Origin: Burkholderia sp052045245
GTDB taxonomy: Bacteria; Pseudomonadota; Gammaproteobacteria; Burkholderiales; Burkholderiaceae
Assembly: GCF_052045245.1 (NCBI RefSeq)
Contig: NZ_JBQEON010000003.1
Span: forward strand, 124,001-188,000
Direction of reading: 5' to 3'
Length of the DNA stretch: 64,000 nucleotides
Shown here: one piece after another, positions 36,303 through 44,708 of the stretch
How the letters are laid out: each line of letters starts with the position of its first letter
How positions within the stretch are numbered: the stretch's first letter is position 1
Notes under the pieces: generated by a model
Database searches by the model: none
Seen by the model: only the letters and a program-made list of their open reading frames with translations
What the model was told of the DNA's origin: nothing
Program-made: the position numbers and the translations under genes

Positions 36303-37261
36303 CTCACCCTCACGGCGACGGGCTGGCCTGGCTGCAGCTTCGGCGCGTCGGCGAGCGCCGGGCGCGCCTCGACCATGAACACGAGCTTGGTCCGGCTCTC
36401 GTTGCTGTAGATCACGGGCGGCGTGTACTCGGCCTCGCGCGACACGTAGGTGATGCGCGCGGGCACGTCGGCCGCGCAGCCGTCGCAGTGGATCGCGATC
36501 GTGCGCCCAGGGGCGAGCGACGCAATGGCCACCTCCGGCACGAAGAAGCGCACCTTCAGGTTCTGCGGCGGCAGCATCTGCACGACCGGATTGCCGGCCG
36601 GCACCCATTCGCCGACGCGGTACAGCGTGTCGTACACGCGCCCGGCGGCGGGTGCGGCGACGCGCTTCTGGTCGAGCTTCCATTGCGCTTCGGCCACGGC
36701 CGCCTGCGCGGCGTCGACCTGCGCGGCCTGGGCCGCGACCTGCTGCGCGCGGCCCGGCAAACGGGCGACATCGACCTGGTTCTGCAACTCGCGCATCTGC
36801 GCGGCGGTGGTCTGCGCGGACGTGCGCGTATCGTCGAGCTGCTGCCGCGACACGCCGCCGGCCGCGTACTGGCGTTCGTCGCGCGCGAGTTGCGCGGCGG
36901 CCCGGGCGGCCTGGGCGGTGGCCTGCGCGAGCTGGGCACGCGTGACCGCGACCTCCGGCGGGCGCTTGCCGGTCTGCAGGTCGGCAAGCTGCGCGCGCGC
37001 GGCCGCGAGCTGCTGCTGCGCCTGCTGCAGCGCGGCCGTTTCGCTGACGGCTTCGAGCGCGAACACCGGCGTGCCGGCCGCGACGGCCTGGCCGCGTTCG
37101 ACCGACAGCTGGGTCAGCGTGCCCGCTTGCGACGACGACAGGTACACGAATTCGCCCTCGACATAGCCCTGGTAGGTCGTGCCGGTGTCTGACTGCCGGC
37201 CGCAACCGGCGAGCAGCGCGGTGGCGGCCAGCGCGAGCGGCAGCGCGCGAGCCGTGCTCAC
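36299..37261 (-). CDS. HlyD-family periplasmic adaptor lipoprotein
   Basis: 320-residue membrane-fusion protein linking the ABC pump to the outer-membrane channel. It begins at GTG 37261, which overlaps the tetR stop (GTGA). The signal has a lipobox LLAGC (Cys20). It has a split lipoyl domain (GEFVYLSSSQAGTLTQLSVERGQAVAAGTPVFALE and VAAPAAGRVYDTLYRVGEWVPAG) around a long Ala/Gln-rich coiled coil (residues ~65-190), then a beta-barrel domain. This resembles E. coli YbhG/YhiI. Confidence 0.92.
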   Translation of the reverse strand: MSTARALPLALAATALLAGCGRQSDTGTTYQGYVEGEFVYLSSSQAGTLTQLSVERGQAVAAGTPVFALEAVSETAALQQAQQQLAAARAQLADLQTGKRPPEVAVTRAQLAQATAQAARAAAQLARDERQYAAGGVSRQQLDDTRTSAQTTAAQMRELQNQVDVARLPGRAQQVAAQAAQVDAAQAAVAEAQWKLDQKRVAAPAAGRVYDTLYRVGEWVPAGNPVVQMLPPQNLKVRFFVPEVAIASLAPGRTIAIHCDGCAADVPARITYVSREAEYTPPVIYSNESRTKLVFMVEARPALADAPKLQPGQPVAVRVR

Positions 37262-37956
37262 GACGGACTCCGTGGCACGCGCGAGCGCGCATCCGGCGCG
37301 ATGGTGGGCGGCTGCAGGCCGGCGTCGAGCAGCGTGCGGACGTGGCGATGCAGCACGTCGCGATCGATCGGCGGCAGGCCGCGCGCGCTTTGCCACAGCT
37401 TCGCGGTCGCGAGCGGCAGCATGACCAGCGCGATGATCGAATGGAACAGGAAGGCGGGTTCGAGCGACGGGTTCAGCGTGCCGGCCTGCTGCGCGGCGCG
37501 GATGCGTTCGGCGAAACGCCCGACATGTTCGAGCGGAATGCGGCGGACCATCCGCTCGCGCAGCAGGCCGCCTTCGTGAACGATCTCGCGCAGCCAGATC
37601 GACGGCAGCCAGGGCATCCGATGCGTGACGTCGAAGAACCGGTCGACGAGCTCGGCGACGAGCGCGAACGGATCGTTTTCGATCTGCGGCGCGGTCGGTC
37701 GCCACACGAACGCGATGACCTGCGCGAGCCGCTCCTCGACGATCGCGTCGAGCAGTTGCTCGCGATTCGTGAAGTAGTAGTGGACCATCGCCGACGTGAC
37801 GCCGGCAGCGGCGGCGATCTGCGCGACGGTCGTCGCGGCGATGCCGCGCTCGGCGAACAGCTGGATCGCGACGTCGAGCATGTGATCGCGCAGGTCGAAG
37901 TCCTCCACCGACGGGCGGCGCCCGCGCGGCCTGGCGACGGTGGATTTCGCGTTCAT
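37258..37956 (-). CDS. TetR-family regulator of efflux operon
   Basis: 232-residue repressor with an N-terminal HTH (LFAERGIAATTVAQIAAAAGVTSAMVHYYFTNREQLLDAIV) and an all-helical ligand domain. Its first gene position and the GTGA overlap with the hlyD gene mean that it autoregulates the whole pump operon. ATG 37956 (MNAKSTVARPRGRR) is preferred over an upstream in-frame ATG at 37992 because the longer start would lie inside the likely operator. This family (CecR/YbiH-like arrangement) controls YbhGFSR-type pumps. Confidence 0.9.
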   Translation of the reverse strand: MNAKSTVARPRGRRPSVEDFDLRDHMLDVAIQLFAERGIAATTVAQIAAAAGVTSAMVHYYFTNREQLLDAIVEERLAQVIAFVWRPTAPQIENDPFALVAELVDRFFDVTHRMPWLPSIWLREIVHEGGLLRERMVRRIPLEHVGRFAERIRAAQQAGTLNPSLEPAFLFHSIIALVMLPLATAKLWQSARGLPPIDRDVLHRHVRTLLDAGLQPPTIAPDARSRVPRSPS

Positions 37957-37966
37957 GCAGACGACG

Positions 37967-37986
37967 TTAATTGATGAGTTAGTTAA
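37967..37986. promoter_or_regulatory. Candidate TetR operator upstream of efflux operon
   Basis: TTAATTGA-TGAG-TTAGTTAA is an imperfect dyad (6 of 8 positions match between half-sites), 11 bp before the tetR start, in an AT-rich island. Position and symmetry suit autorepression; the assignment is inference. Confidence 0.5.
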
Positions 37987-38238
37987 TTTCAAGGAAGGGT
38001 TTTCGCGCGCGCCGTCGCGATCGGGCGTGCGCCGAATGGCGGTGCGGACGAGCGGGGCGGTCGAGCGGCGGAGGGCCGTGCGCGGGTGGCGGCGTGTAGG
38101 GAGCGGCTAATGAGGAAGCGGCGGAGGGGAACCCATCGAAACCGGTGAGGCATCGGCGCGGAACCGGCGGGGCATCCGGCCGGAAAGCAGGCCGGAAAGC
38201 AGGCGCGCGGTTGCCACGGCGCGCGCCTGACACAGCGA

Positions 38239-38673
38239 TTACTGATCGATCGGCGACGTCAGCGGCTGGTGTTCGCCGGTCAACCCGAACACGACGAGTT
38301 GAGCGGGTTCGGTCGCGCTCGCGTTGCGCGACATCTGGTGGCGCGAGCCGGGCGGCTCGTACCAGCCTTCGCTGGCGCGATAGCGGTGTACCGGGCCGCC
38401 GTTCACCTGCGACAGCACTTCGCCCTTCGACACCACCGCGAACACCGAACCGAGGTGCTTGTGCGCTTCGGACGCCTGGCCGGGCGCATAGTCGACGGTC
38501 GCGACGACGACGAGCTTGCCGGGCGCTTCGGGCACGGCCTGTTGCATGATCGCGTGCACGGCGTCGCCGGCATCATGCGCGTGGGCGGCGGCCGACAGCA
38601 CGGCGCCAAGCGCGAGCGTCATGCACAGAACGGCGTGGCGGAACATTGAGCTGGAACTGGAGCGGGAGCGCAT
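38239..38673 (-). CDS. Secreted cupin-domain protein
   Basis: 144-residue small cupin with an N-terminal Sec signal (SMFRHAVLCMTLALGAVLSAAAHAHD). The cupin barrel has VDYAPGQASEAHKHLGSVFAVVSKGEV, in which two of the usual His ligands (HKH) are present, and WYEPPGSRHQMSRNAS with the third. Substrate unknown; it may bind a metal in the periplasm. AAGGAG lies before the ATG. It is 10 bp downstream of the AhpD-like gene and cotranscribed with it. Confidence 0.85.
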   Translation of the reverse strand: MRSRSSSSSMFRHAVLCMTLALGAVLSAAAHAHDAGDAVHAIMQQAVPEAPGKLVVVATVDYAPGQASEAHKHLGSVFAVVSKGEVLSQVNGGPVHRYRASEGWYEPPGSRHQMSRNASATEPAQLVVFGLTGEHQPLTSPIDQ

Positions 38674-38683
38674 CGTCGTCTCC

Positions 38684-39121
38684 TTACTCGGGCATCTTGC
38701 GGAACGCGATCGCGAAGCGGTTCCACGAGTTGATTGTCGCGATCAGCATCGACAGCTCGAACAGCTCCGTGTCGCTGAAGTGCGGCTTCACCGCTTCCCA
38801 GACGGAGTCGGGCACGTGGCTGTCGGCGACCAGCGTCAGCGCTTCGGTCCATTCCAGCGCCGCGCGTTCGCGTTCGGTGAAGAACGGCGTTTCGCGCCAC
38901 GTGACGACGGTCGCGAGACGGCGATCGGTTTCGCCGCCCTTGCGTGCGTCGGTGGTGTGCATGTCGACGCAGAATGCGCAGCCGTTGATCTGCGACGCGC
39001 GCAGCCGGACGAGTTCGGCGAGCGGCTTTTCGATCGAGCACTTCGCGAGGAATTCCTCGGCGTTGCGCATCACCTTGATTGCGTTCGGGCTGGCGGTATA
39101 GAAATTCAGACGCGGTTGCAT
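38684..39121 (-). CDS. Carboxymuconolactone-decarboxylase-family, AhpD-like protein
   Basis: 145-residue all-helical protein with the AhpD-type redox block RLRASQINGCAFCVDMHT: the CxxC pair and the following His of peroxidase-like members. The typical N-terminus MQPRLNFYTASPNAIKVM is also shared with this subgroup. It may act as a peroxidatic or alkylhydroperoxidase-like enzyme. Upstream on the same strand is a MocR regulator (96 bp gap), downstream a secreted cupin, so the three form a small stress-type unit. Confidence 0.9.
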   Translation of the reverse strand: MQPRLNFYTASPNAIKVMRNAEEFLAKCSIEKPLAELVRLRASQINGCAFCVDMHTTDARKGGETDRRLATVVTWRETPFFTERERAALEWTEALTLVADSHVPDSVWEAVKPHFSDTELFELSMLIATINSWNRFAIAFRKMPE

Positions 39122-39217
39122 GGCAGGTCCTTGTTCGGTTGGGAAGCGCCCGGTGGCGCGACAGGACCCACTTTAAGCGTGTCACTGGCCTGCTTGAATG
39201 GCCAATTTCGGGAAAAT

Positions 39218-40702
39218 CTAGGTAACCAGCAGCCCGTCGCCCAGGCTGGCCGAACCCAGCAGCGCGGCCAGTTGCGCGAGCGCGGCGTCGATGCGCAGCG
39301 CGTCGATCCCGCCATAGCCGAACAGCAGCCCCGCGCGAGCCGCCGAGCCGACGTGGAACGCCGAGATCCCGTACAGGCCGATGTCGTGCTCACGGGCCAC
39401 GCGCACCAGCGCGGCCTCGTCGAGCCCCGGTTTCAGGTGGGCGGCGAGGTGAATGCCGGCCGTCGGCACGATCGTGTCGAACCACGGCGCGAGGCCGCCG
39501 CGCAGATGCGCGAGTAGCATCTTGCGGCGCGCGTCGTAGTGCTTCTGCACGCGCCGCAGATGCCGCGCGAAATCGCCTTCGAGCATGAAGCGCGCGAGCG
39601 CCGCCTGGGTCAGCGTGCAGGTATGCCAGTCGACGATCTGCTTGGCCTTCGCGAGCGCGCCGCGCAGCGCGCGCGGCGGAATCGCGTAGCCGATCCGCAA
39701 CTCGGGAAAGATCGTCTTCGAAAACGTGCCGACGTACGCGACGAGGCCCGTGCGGTCAAGGCTCTTCAGCGATTCCACCGGGCGGCCCTCGAAGCGGAAT
39801 TCACCGTCGTAGTCATCCTCGATGATGACCGCGCGGCGGCGCTGCGCCCATTCGAGCAGCGCGACGCGCCGGTCCAGCGTCATCGGCATGCCGAGCGGGA
39901 ACTGGTGCGACGGCGTCACGTAGACGAGCCGTGCGTCGTCGGGCAGCCGCTCGATGACGAGGCCGTGCGCATCGACCGGCACGCCGATCACCGTCGCGCC
40001 GAGCGACGCGAACGCCGCGCGGGCCGGCGGGTAGCCGGGATTCTCGACCGCGACGGCGTCGCCCGGCCGCACGACCACGCGCGCGATCAGGTCGAGCGCC
40101 TGTTGCGCGCCTTGCGTGACGAGCACGTCGTCCCAGCCGCAAGCGACCGCGCGGCTGAACGCGACGTAGCGCGCGATCGCGCCGCGCAGTTGCGGATCGC
40201 CGGCCGGGTCGTGGTACTGGCCGGGGCCGCGCGCCTGCTGGCGCAGCGCGTGATGCAGGCAGCGGCGCCACGCATCGAACGGGAACAGCGTCTTGTCGGT
40301 CACGCCGCCGCGGAAGTCGAACGCGGGCGAGTCCTGGGGCGTCGGCATCGCGAGCGCGTCGGGCAGGTCGTCCCACAGCGCGCGCGCGTCGACGGCATGG
40401 AGGGGTAGCGTCGCTTCGACGAGCGACGGCGCCGAGGCCGCTGCCGCATGCGGAACCCGCGCGAGGCCGTCGGCGACGAACGTGCCGTCGCCCGCGCGCG
40501 TGTTCAGGTAGCCCTCGGCGACGAGGCGCTCGAACGCGTCGAGCGTCGTCTTGCGCGATACGCCGAGCTGCTTCGCGAGATCGCGCGTCGACGGCAGCCG
40601 GGCGCCGCCGTCGAGCCGCCCGTCGACGATCGCGGTGCGCAGTTGCCGGAAGATTTGCCCGGTCAGGTCGTGACGGCCTTCGATGCGGATCGCGATGTCC
40701 AT
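39218..40702 (-). CDS. MocR/PdxR-type regulator (GntR HTH fused to aminotransferase)
   Basis: 494-residue protein: an N-terminal GntR winged helix (GRLDGGARLPSTRDLAKQLGVSRKTTLDAFERLVAEGYL) and an aminotransferase-like domain with the PLP-binding Lys in GTFSKTIFPELRIGY and the block IIEDDYDGEFRFEGRP. Such proteins sense PLP or amino compounds rather than catalyse. It lies directly upstream of the AhpD-like and cupin genes, which are its probable targets. The start MDIAIRIEGR at 40702 gives the usual family length. Confidence 0.9.
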   Translation of the reverse strand: MDIAIRIEGRHDLTGQIFRQLRTAIVDGRLDGGARLPSTRDLAKQLGVSRKTTLDAFERLVAEGYLNTRAGDGTFVADGLARVPHAAAASAPSLVEATLPLHAVDARALWDDLPDALAMPTPQDSPAFDFRGGVTDKTLFPFDAWRRCLHHALRQQARGPGQYHDPAGDPQLRGAIARYVAFSRAVACGWDDVLVTQGAQQALDLIARVVVRPGDAVAVENPGYPPARAAFASLGATVIGVPVDAHGLVIERLPDDARLVYVTPSHQFPLGMPMTLDRRVALLEWAQRRRAVIIEDDYDGEFRFEGRPVESLKSLDRTGLVAYVGTFSKTIFPELRIGYAIPPRALRGALAKAKQIVDWHTCTLTQAALARFMLEGDFARHLRRVQKHYDARRKMLLAHLRGGLAPWFDTIVPTAGIHLAAHLKPGLDEAALVRVAREHDIGLYGISAFHVGSAARAGLLFGYGGIDALRIDAALAQLAALLGSASLGDGLLVT

Positions 40703-41010
40703 CGAAGTGGTTACCTCAAGTGCGGGAATTTGACATTGTTCAGCATACCGGAAGTTCGTGGTCGAATGGGCCCTTGGGAGGGCGCCCAGGCGGGGTCGCG
40801 TGCGTTGTGGGGAAGGGCGTGCTGTTACGGCCATGGCGAGCGCAGCCCGCGAGCCGGTCCGGATGCACGAGATCGCCCGTCACGGGGAAGGCCGGCCCCG
40901 CATCCACCGCCCACCGGGCGCGGCGCTGTTCGATTGGACCACCGCCCGCCACTGTCTTACGATTCACGAGATCCACGAGATCCACGACAACCCCCGACCG
41001 GAGTGCCGCC
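40703..41010. promoter_or_regulatory. Divergent intergenic region, MocR and LysR genes
   Basis: 308 bp between divergent regulator genes. It contains an AT-richer patch at 40725-40760 next to the MocR start and a small tandem repeat CACGAGATC (40965-40973, 40974-40982, partial third) just before the LysR ribosome site. No gene is supported. Confidence 0.4.
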
Positions 41011-41928
41011 ATGCTGTCCGACGACGAACTCGCGCTGCTCGATGCGATCCGCGCCACCGGCAGCCTGTCGCGGGCGGCCGCGCGGCTCGGCAAGGCGCCG
41101 TCGACGGTGTCGCACGCCGCGCGGCAGCTCGAAACGCGTTTCGACGCGCTGCTGTTCGACCGGCGCGGCTACCGGCTGCAGCTCACGCCGGCTGGCCAGT
41201 TGCTGACCGACGAGGCGTCGCGTCTCGCGCTGGACGTCGCGCGGCTCACGCAGCGCGTGCGGCAGGTCGCGAGCGGCTGGGAGGACCGGCTGTGGATCGT
41301 CAGCGACGAGGTGCTGGAGTTCGATACGCTGCTGCCGGTCGTCCGCGCGTTCGATGCGCTCGATTCCGGCGTGTCGCTGCGCTTCACGCATGAGGTGCTC
41401 GGCGGTACCTGGGAAGCGCTGCGCGACGGCCGGGCGGATCTGGTCGTCGGCGCGACCAACGAGCCGCCGGCGATTCCGGGCTTCAAGTGGTTCGAGCTCG
41501 GCGCGATGGAATGGGTGTTCGCGGTATCGCCGCGGCATCCGCTTGCGTCGGCGCGTGAGCCGCTGCCCCGGGATGCAATCGGTGCGCATCGCGCGGTCGT
41601 CGTCGCCGATTCGTCGCGGCGGGCGGCCGGTCGCGCGTACGGGCTGCTCGGCGGCCAGGCGGTGCTCGCGGTGCCGTCGATGCGCGCGAAGATCCTCGCA
41701 CAGCGCGACGGGCTCGGCGTCGGCTGGGTGCCGCGCCGGCGGGTCGCGTCGCTGCTTGCGCGCGGCGAACTGGTGGAAAGGCAAACGGCCGATCCGCGCG
41801 AACCGAACGTGCTGTACATCGCGTGGCGCGGCGATCGCGACGGCCGCGCGCTGCAATGGTGGCTGGAGCAACTGCGCGAACCGCGGCTCGCGCAACGGCT
41901 GCTCGACGGAATCGACGTGACGGGCTGA
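41011..41928 (+). CDS. LysR-family regulator
   Basis: 305-residue LysR-type regulator. HTH at MLSDDELALLDAIRATGSLSRAAARLGKAPSTVSHAARQLETRF; the effector domain has GRADLVVGATNEPP and MRAKILAQRDGLGVGWVPR. A GGAG lies 8-11 bases upstream of the ATG at 41011; the longer in-frame read upstream is not family-like. The SDR gene starts 150 bp downstream on the same strand and may be its target, although LysR genes more often regulate divergent genes. Confidence 0.9.
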   Translation: MLSDDELALLDAIRATGSLSRAAARLGKAPSTVSHAARQLETRFDALLFDRRGYRLQLTPAGQLLTDEASRLALDVARLTQRVRQVASGWEDRLWIVSDEVLEFDTLLPVVRAFDALDSGVSLRFTHEVLGGTWEALRDGRADLVVGATNEPPAIPGFKWFELGAMEWVFAVSPRHPLASAREPLPRDAIGAHRAVVVADSSRRAAGRAYGLLGGQAVLAVPSMRAKILAQRDGLGVGWVPRRRVASLLARGELVERQTADPREPNVLYIAWRGDRDGRALQWWLEQLREPRLAQRLLDGIDVTG

Positions 41929-42078
41929 GGGCCACGAGGGTGAGCGCGGGGACGGGCGCGACAAACCCGTTCGAAAATTCCGAACATGTTTGCCGCGCCG
42001 GTCGTATGGCACGGCCGGGCGCCGCGCGCATCCTGTGTTCACGGTCAACTTACCGGTTCGGTTCAACAGGAGAACATC

Positions 42079-42828
42079 ATGCAACGCTTCGAAGGAAAAA
42101 CGGTACTCGTCACGGGCGGCAACAGCGGCATCGGCCTGGCGGCCGCACGGGCATTCGCGGCCGAGGGCGCGCGAGTCATCATCACCGGTCGCGACGAAGC
42201 CACGCTCGCCGCCGCCCGCGAGACGCTCGGCGACGGCGCGCTCGCGATCCGCAACGAGGCCGGCAGCGTCGCGTCGGCGCGGGCGCTGGCGGACGCGATC
42301 GCAACGTCCGGCACGCGGCTCGACGCCGTGTTCATCAACGCGGGCGTCGCGAAACTCGCGCCGTTCGCCGATATCGACGAGACGTTGTGGGACCTCGTGT
42401 TCAACACGAACGTGAAGGGCGCGTATTTCCAGATCCAGGCGCTCGTCCCGCTGCTGAACCGCGGTGCGTCGATCGTCATCAACGGATCGATCAACGCGCA
42501 CATCGGGATGCCGGGGTCGTCCGTGTACGCGGCGAGCAAGGCGGCGGTCAATTCGTTCGCGAAGACGCTGTCGACCGAACTGCTGCCGCACGGCGTGCGG
42601 GTGAACGTGGTGAGCCCCGGGCCGGTCCAGACGCCGCTGTACGGCAAGCTCGGGCTCGACGCGGCGACGCTCGACGAGACCGCGGAAAAGATCAAGGGGC
42701 TCGTGCCGATCGGCCGGTTCGGCACGCCGGACGAGATCGCGTCGACGGTGCTGCACCTGAGCGCGCCGGAGTCCGCGTTCATCGTCGGCGCGGAAATCAT
42801 CGCGTCGGGCGGGATGGGCTTGCTCTGA
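42079..42828 (+). CDS. Short-chain dehydrogenase/reductase
   Basis: 249-residue classical SDR. Cofactor motif TGGNSGIG (residues ~12-19), NAG at INAGVAKLAP, catalytic Ser in NGSINAHIG and YAASK as the Tyr-Lys pair, and the ending GGMGLL. The Arg in ITGRDE after strand 2 suggests NADP(H) preference. AGGAGA is placed well before the ATG. Substrate not deducible. It converges on the GH32 gene with a strong hairpin between. Confidence 0.9.
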   Translation: MQRFEGKTVLVTGGNSGIGLAAARAFAAEGARVIITGRDEATLAAARETLGDGALAIRNEAGSVASARALADAIATSGTRLDAVFINAGVAKLAPFADIDETLWDLVFNTNVKGAYFQIQALVPLLNRGASIVINGSINAHIGMPGSSVYAASKAAVNSFAKTLSTELLPHGVRVNVVSPGPVQTPLYGKLGLDAATLDETAEKIKGLVPIGRFGTPDEIASTVLHLSAPESAFIVGAEIIASGGMGLL

Positions 42829-42839
42829 GCGTGAACCGG

Positions 42840-42893
42840 GGCGGGGCTGCATCGCGTGACGTCCGTAGCGACGTCGCGCCGCGCAGCCCCGCC
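42840..42893. terminator. Hairpin between convergent SDR and GH32 genes
   Basis: GGCGGGGCTGC (from about 42840) pairs with GCAGCCCCGCC (42883-42893), an 11-bp GC stem around a ~32-nt loop that itself contains GACGTC-type complementarity. No strong U-run; probable bidirectional transcript end. Confidence 0.5.
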
Positions 42894-42910
42894 GCCGTCA
42901 ATGGGGGTCG

Positions 42911-44548
42911 CTAGCGCGCCCCACAATCGTCAGGGGCCGCGTCGCGCGCGTCGAGCTGCGTTACCGTCAGCCCCGAGAACGTCGCGCTGCCATGCTCGGC
43001 GAATACGGCGACGCGATCCGCATCGCGCGGCGCGAGGATCAGATCCGTGAGCACCGCGCGGCCGCCGTTTGCGAACACTTCGACCGAACCGCGGTCGACG
43101 ACGATTTCGAGCGGTAACCGACCATTGTCGAGCGGCAGGTCGACGATGTGTTCGCGGCTGAACGTATCGGCGAAATCCGTTGCGCCGGAGCGCGAGCGGT
43201 CGAGCGTCAGCGTGTGTTTTGCCGCGTCGTAGACGATCCGGGTGCCGATCGCGCCATCCGCCGAGCTCCGCACGATCAAGCCCGCGCGGGCCGCATGCTG
43301 TGGCGCGAGCGTCACCGTGATGCGCTGGACGATGCCGCGCGTGGCAGCCGACAGCGCGCGCGTGCCGGAATCGACGCTCAGGTCGCCTTCGTGCACGGCC
43401 GGCCTTCCGTCGGCCCATGTGTCGAATGCGGTGGCCGGTGTCACGACGAGCGTCGGTTCGCCGCCGATCGTCTTCAGCGCGAGCTCGCGCGGCAACGTCG
43501 CCGCGCCACGCCAGGGCGCCGTCGGCACTTTCGCCGCGTAGTCCCAGTTGCTCATCCACGCAATGGCGACCGGTCGTTTGCCCGGCGAGCCGGAAAACGT
43601 GCCGGCCGCATAGAAGTCGGCGCCATGATCGACCCAGCGGAATTGCGCGGGATCGGAGCCGGCCGGCGCGACCCGATCCGGGACGAACACGCGGCCGTCG
43701 AAGTCGCCGACGAAATACATCGCGCCGGAACCGCCGGCGATCGACCACGGGTTGACGTTGACGATCATGACCCACTTGATGTGCCGCGGATCGTCGTCGA
43801 CGGGCAACGGCACGAGATCGGGCATTTCCCAAAGCGCGACCGCGTGCGGCACGTCCGGCAGCGTGAAGTCGCTCAGGAACGACCAGTGGATCAGGTCGCC
43901 GGAACGGTAGAGCTTCACGACCTGCGCGTCGGCGACGACGGTCGTCATCAGCCAGTAGCCCCCCGGCGCATACCACGACACCTTGGGATCGCGGAACTGC
44001 TTCGACTCGGGATCGAGTGTGAGCACCGGATTGTGCGCATAGGGTTGCCACGTCGCGCCGTGGTCGAGGCTGTATGCGAGCGATTGTGCCTGGGTGCCCG
44101 GCGCGTGACCGGATCCGGCCCGGTAGACGCTCGTATAGAGCGCGACGAGCGGCGTTTGGCCCGGTGCGCCGAGACCGGACGTGTTGTGCGTGTCGGCGAC
44201 GATCGAGCCGGAGAAAATTTCCTCCGTCGCGTTCGCGTGCAGCGCGACCGGCTGCTCGCGCCAGTGGACGAGGTCGGTGCTGGTCGCATGGCCCCACGAC
44301 ATGTTGCCCCAGTCGTGGCCGAGCGGGTTGTACTGGTAGAACAGGTGATAACGGCCGTTTTCATACACGAGGCCGTTCGGATCGTTCATCCAGTTGCGTT
44401 GCGGCGTGTAATGCAGCGCCGGTCGCCATTGCGGCGTACTGCCCGCGGGCGGCGCGTCGCACGCCGCGTGTGCGGTCTGCATGCCGGTCGCATACGCGAG
44501 CAGCAGGCCGGCGAGCCGGAAGGAAAGGCGGGAAAACGTCGATCTCAT
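42911..44548 (-). CDS. Glycoside hydrolase family 32 exo-fructanase/invertase, secreted
   Basis: 545-residue secreted enzyme that cleaves terminal fructose from levan, inulin or sucrose. A Sec signal ends TAHAAC. Catalytic residues are in place: nucleophile Asp56 in WMNDPNG, transition-state stabiliser in FRDPKV, and acid/base Glu in WEMPDL. A C-terminal beta-sandwich (about 400-545) contains LDRSRSGATDFAD and VDRGSVEVFANGG, typical of GH32. It lies 160 bp downstream of the levansucrase gene, past a terminator, so expression may be by read-through or a separate promoter. It may recycle the levan that the neighbour makes. Confidence 0.93.
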   Translation of the reverse strand: MRSTFSRLSFRLAGLLLAYATGMQTAHAACDAPPAGSTPQWRPALHYTPQRNWMNDPNGLVYENGRYHLFYQYNPLGHDWGNMSWGHATSTDLVHWREQPVALHANATEEIFSGSIVADTHNTSGLGAPGQTPLVALYTSVYRAGSGHAPGTQAQSLAYSLDHGATWQPYAHNPVLTLDPESKQFRDPKVSWYAPGGYWLMTTVVADAQVVKLYRSGDLIHWSFLSDFTLPDVPHAVALWEMPDLVPLPVDDDPRHIKWVMIVNVNPWSIAGGSGAMYFVGDFDGRVFVPDRVAPAGSDPAQFRWVDHGADFYAAGTFSGSPGKRPVAIAWMSNWDYAAKVPTAPWRGAATLPRELALKTIGGEPTLVVTPATAFDTWADGRPAVHEGDLSVDSGTRALSAATRGIVQRITVTLAPQHAARAGLIVRSSADGAIGTRIVYDAAKHTLTLDRSRSGATDFADTFSREHIVDLPLDNGRLPLEIVVDRGSVEVFANGGRAVLTDLILAPRDADRVAVFAEHGSATFSGLTVTQLDARDAAPDDCGAR

Positions 44549-44637
44549 GCAAGGTTCCGTGCTCCGCCGTGCGAAGCGGGAAGGAAGGGGCGCAAGCCGC
44601 CTGCAACGGCGGCATGCGCGGTCGGGTCCGCGGGACG

Positions 44638-44679
44638 AAAAAGGCAGGCGCACACGCGACACGCGCGATGCGCGCCTGC
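44638..44679 (-). terminator. Rho-independent terminator after levansucrase gene
   Basis: Read on the minus strand, GCAGGCGC...GCGCCTGC (arms 44672-44679 and 44644-44651) is followed by CC and five T. The 20-nt interior is also largely self-complementary (GCGCG/CGCG). It lies 30 bp after the levansucrase stop and would at least partly separate that gene from the GH32 gene. Confidence 0.75.
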
Positions 44680-44708
44680 GGAACGGGCCGGCTATGCAGC
44701 CGAGACCG

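Noticed and set aside
38152..38215. Direct repeat GGCCGGAAAGCA twice before the cupin gene end
   Set aside because: Two short copies in GC-rich intergenic DNA; no operator logic because it lies downstream of the gene.
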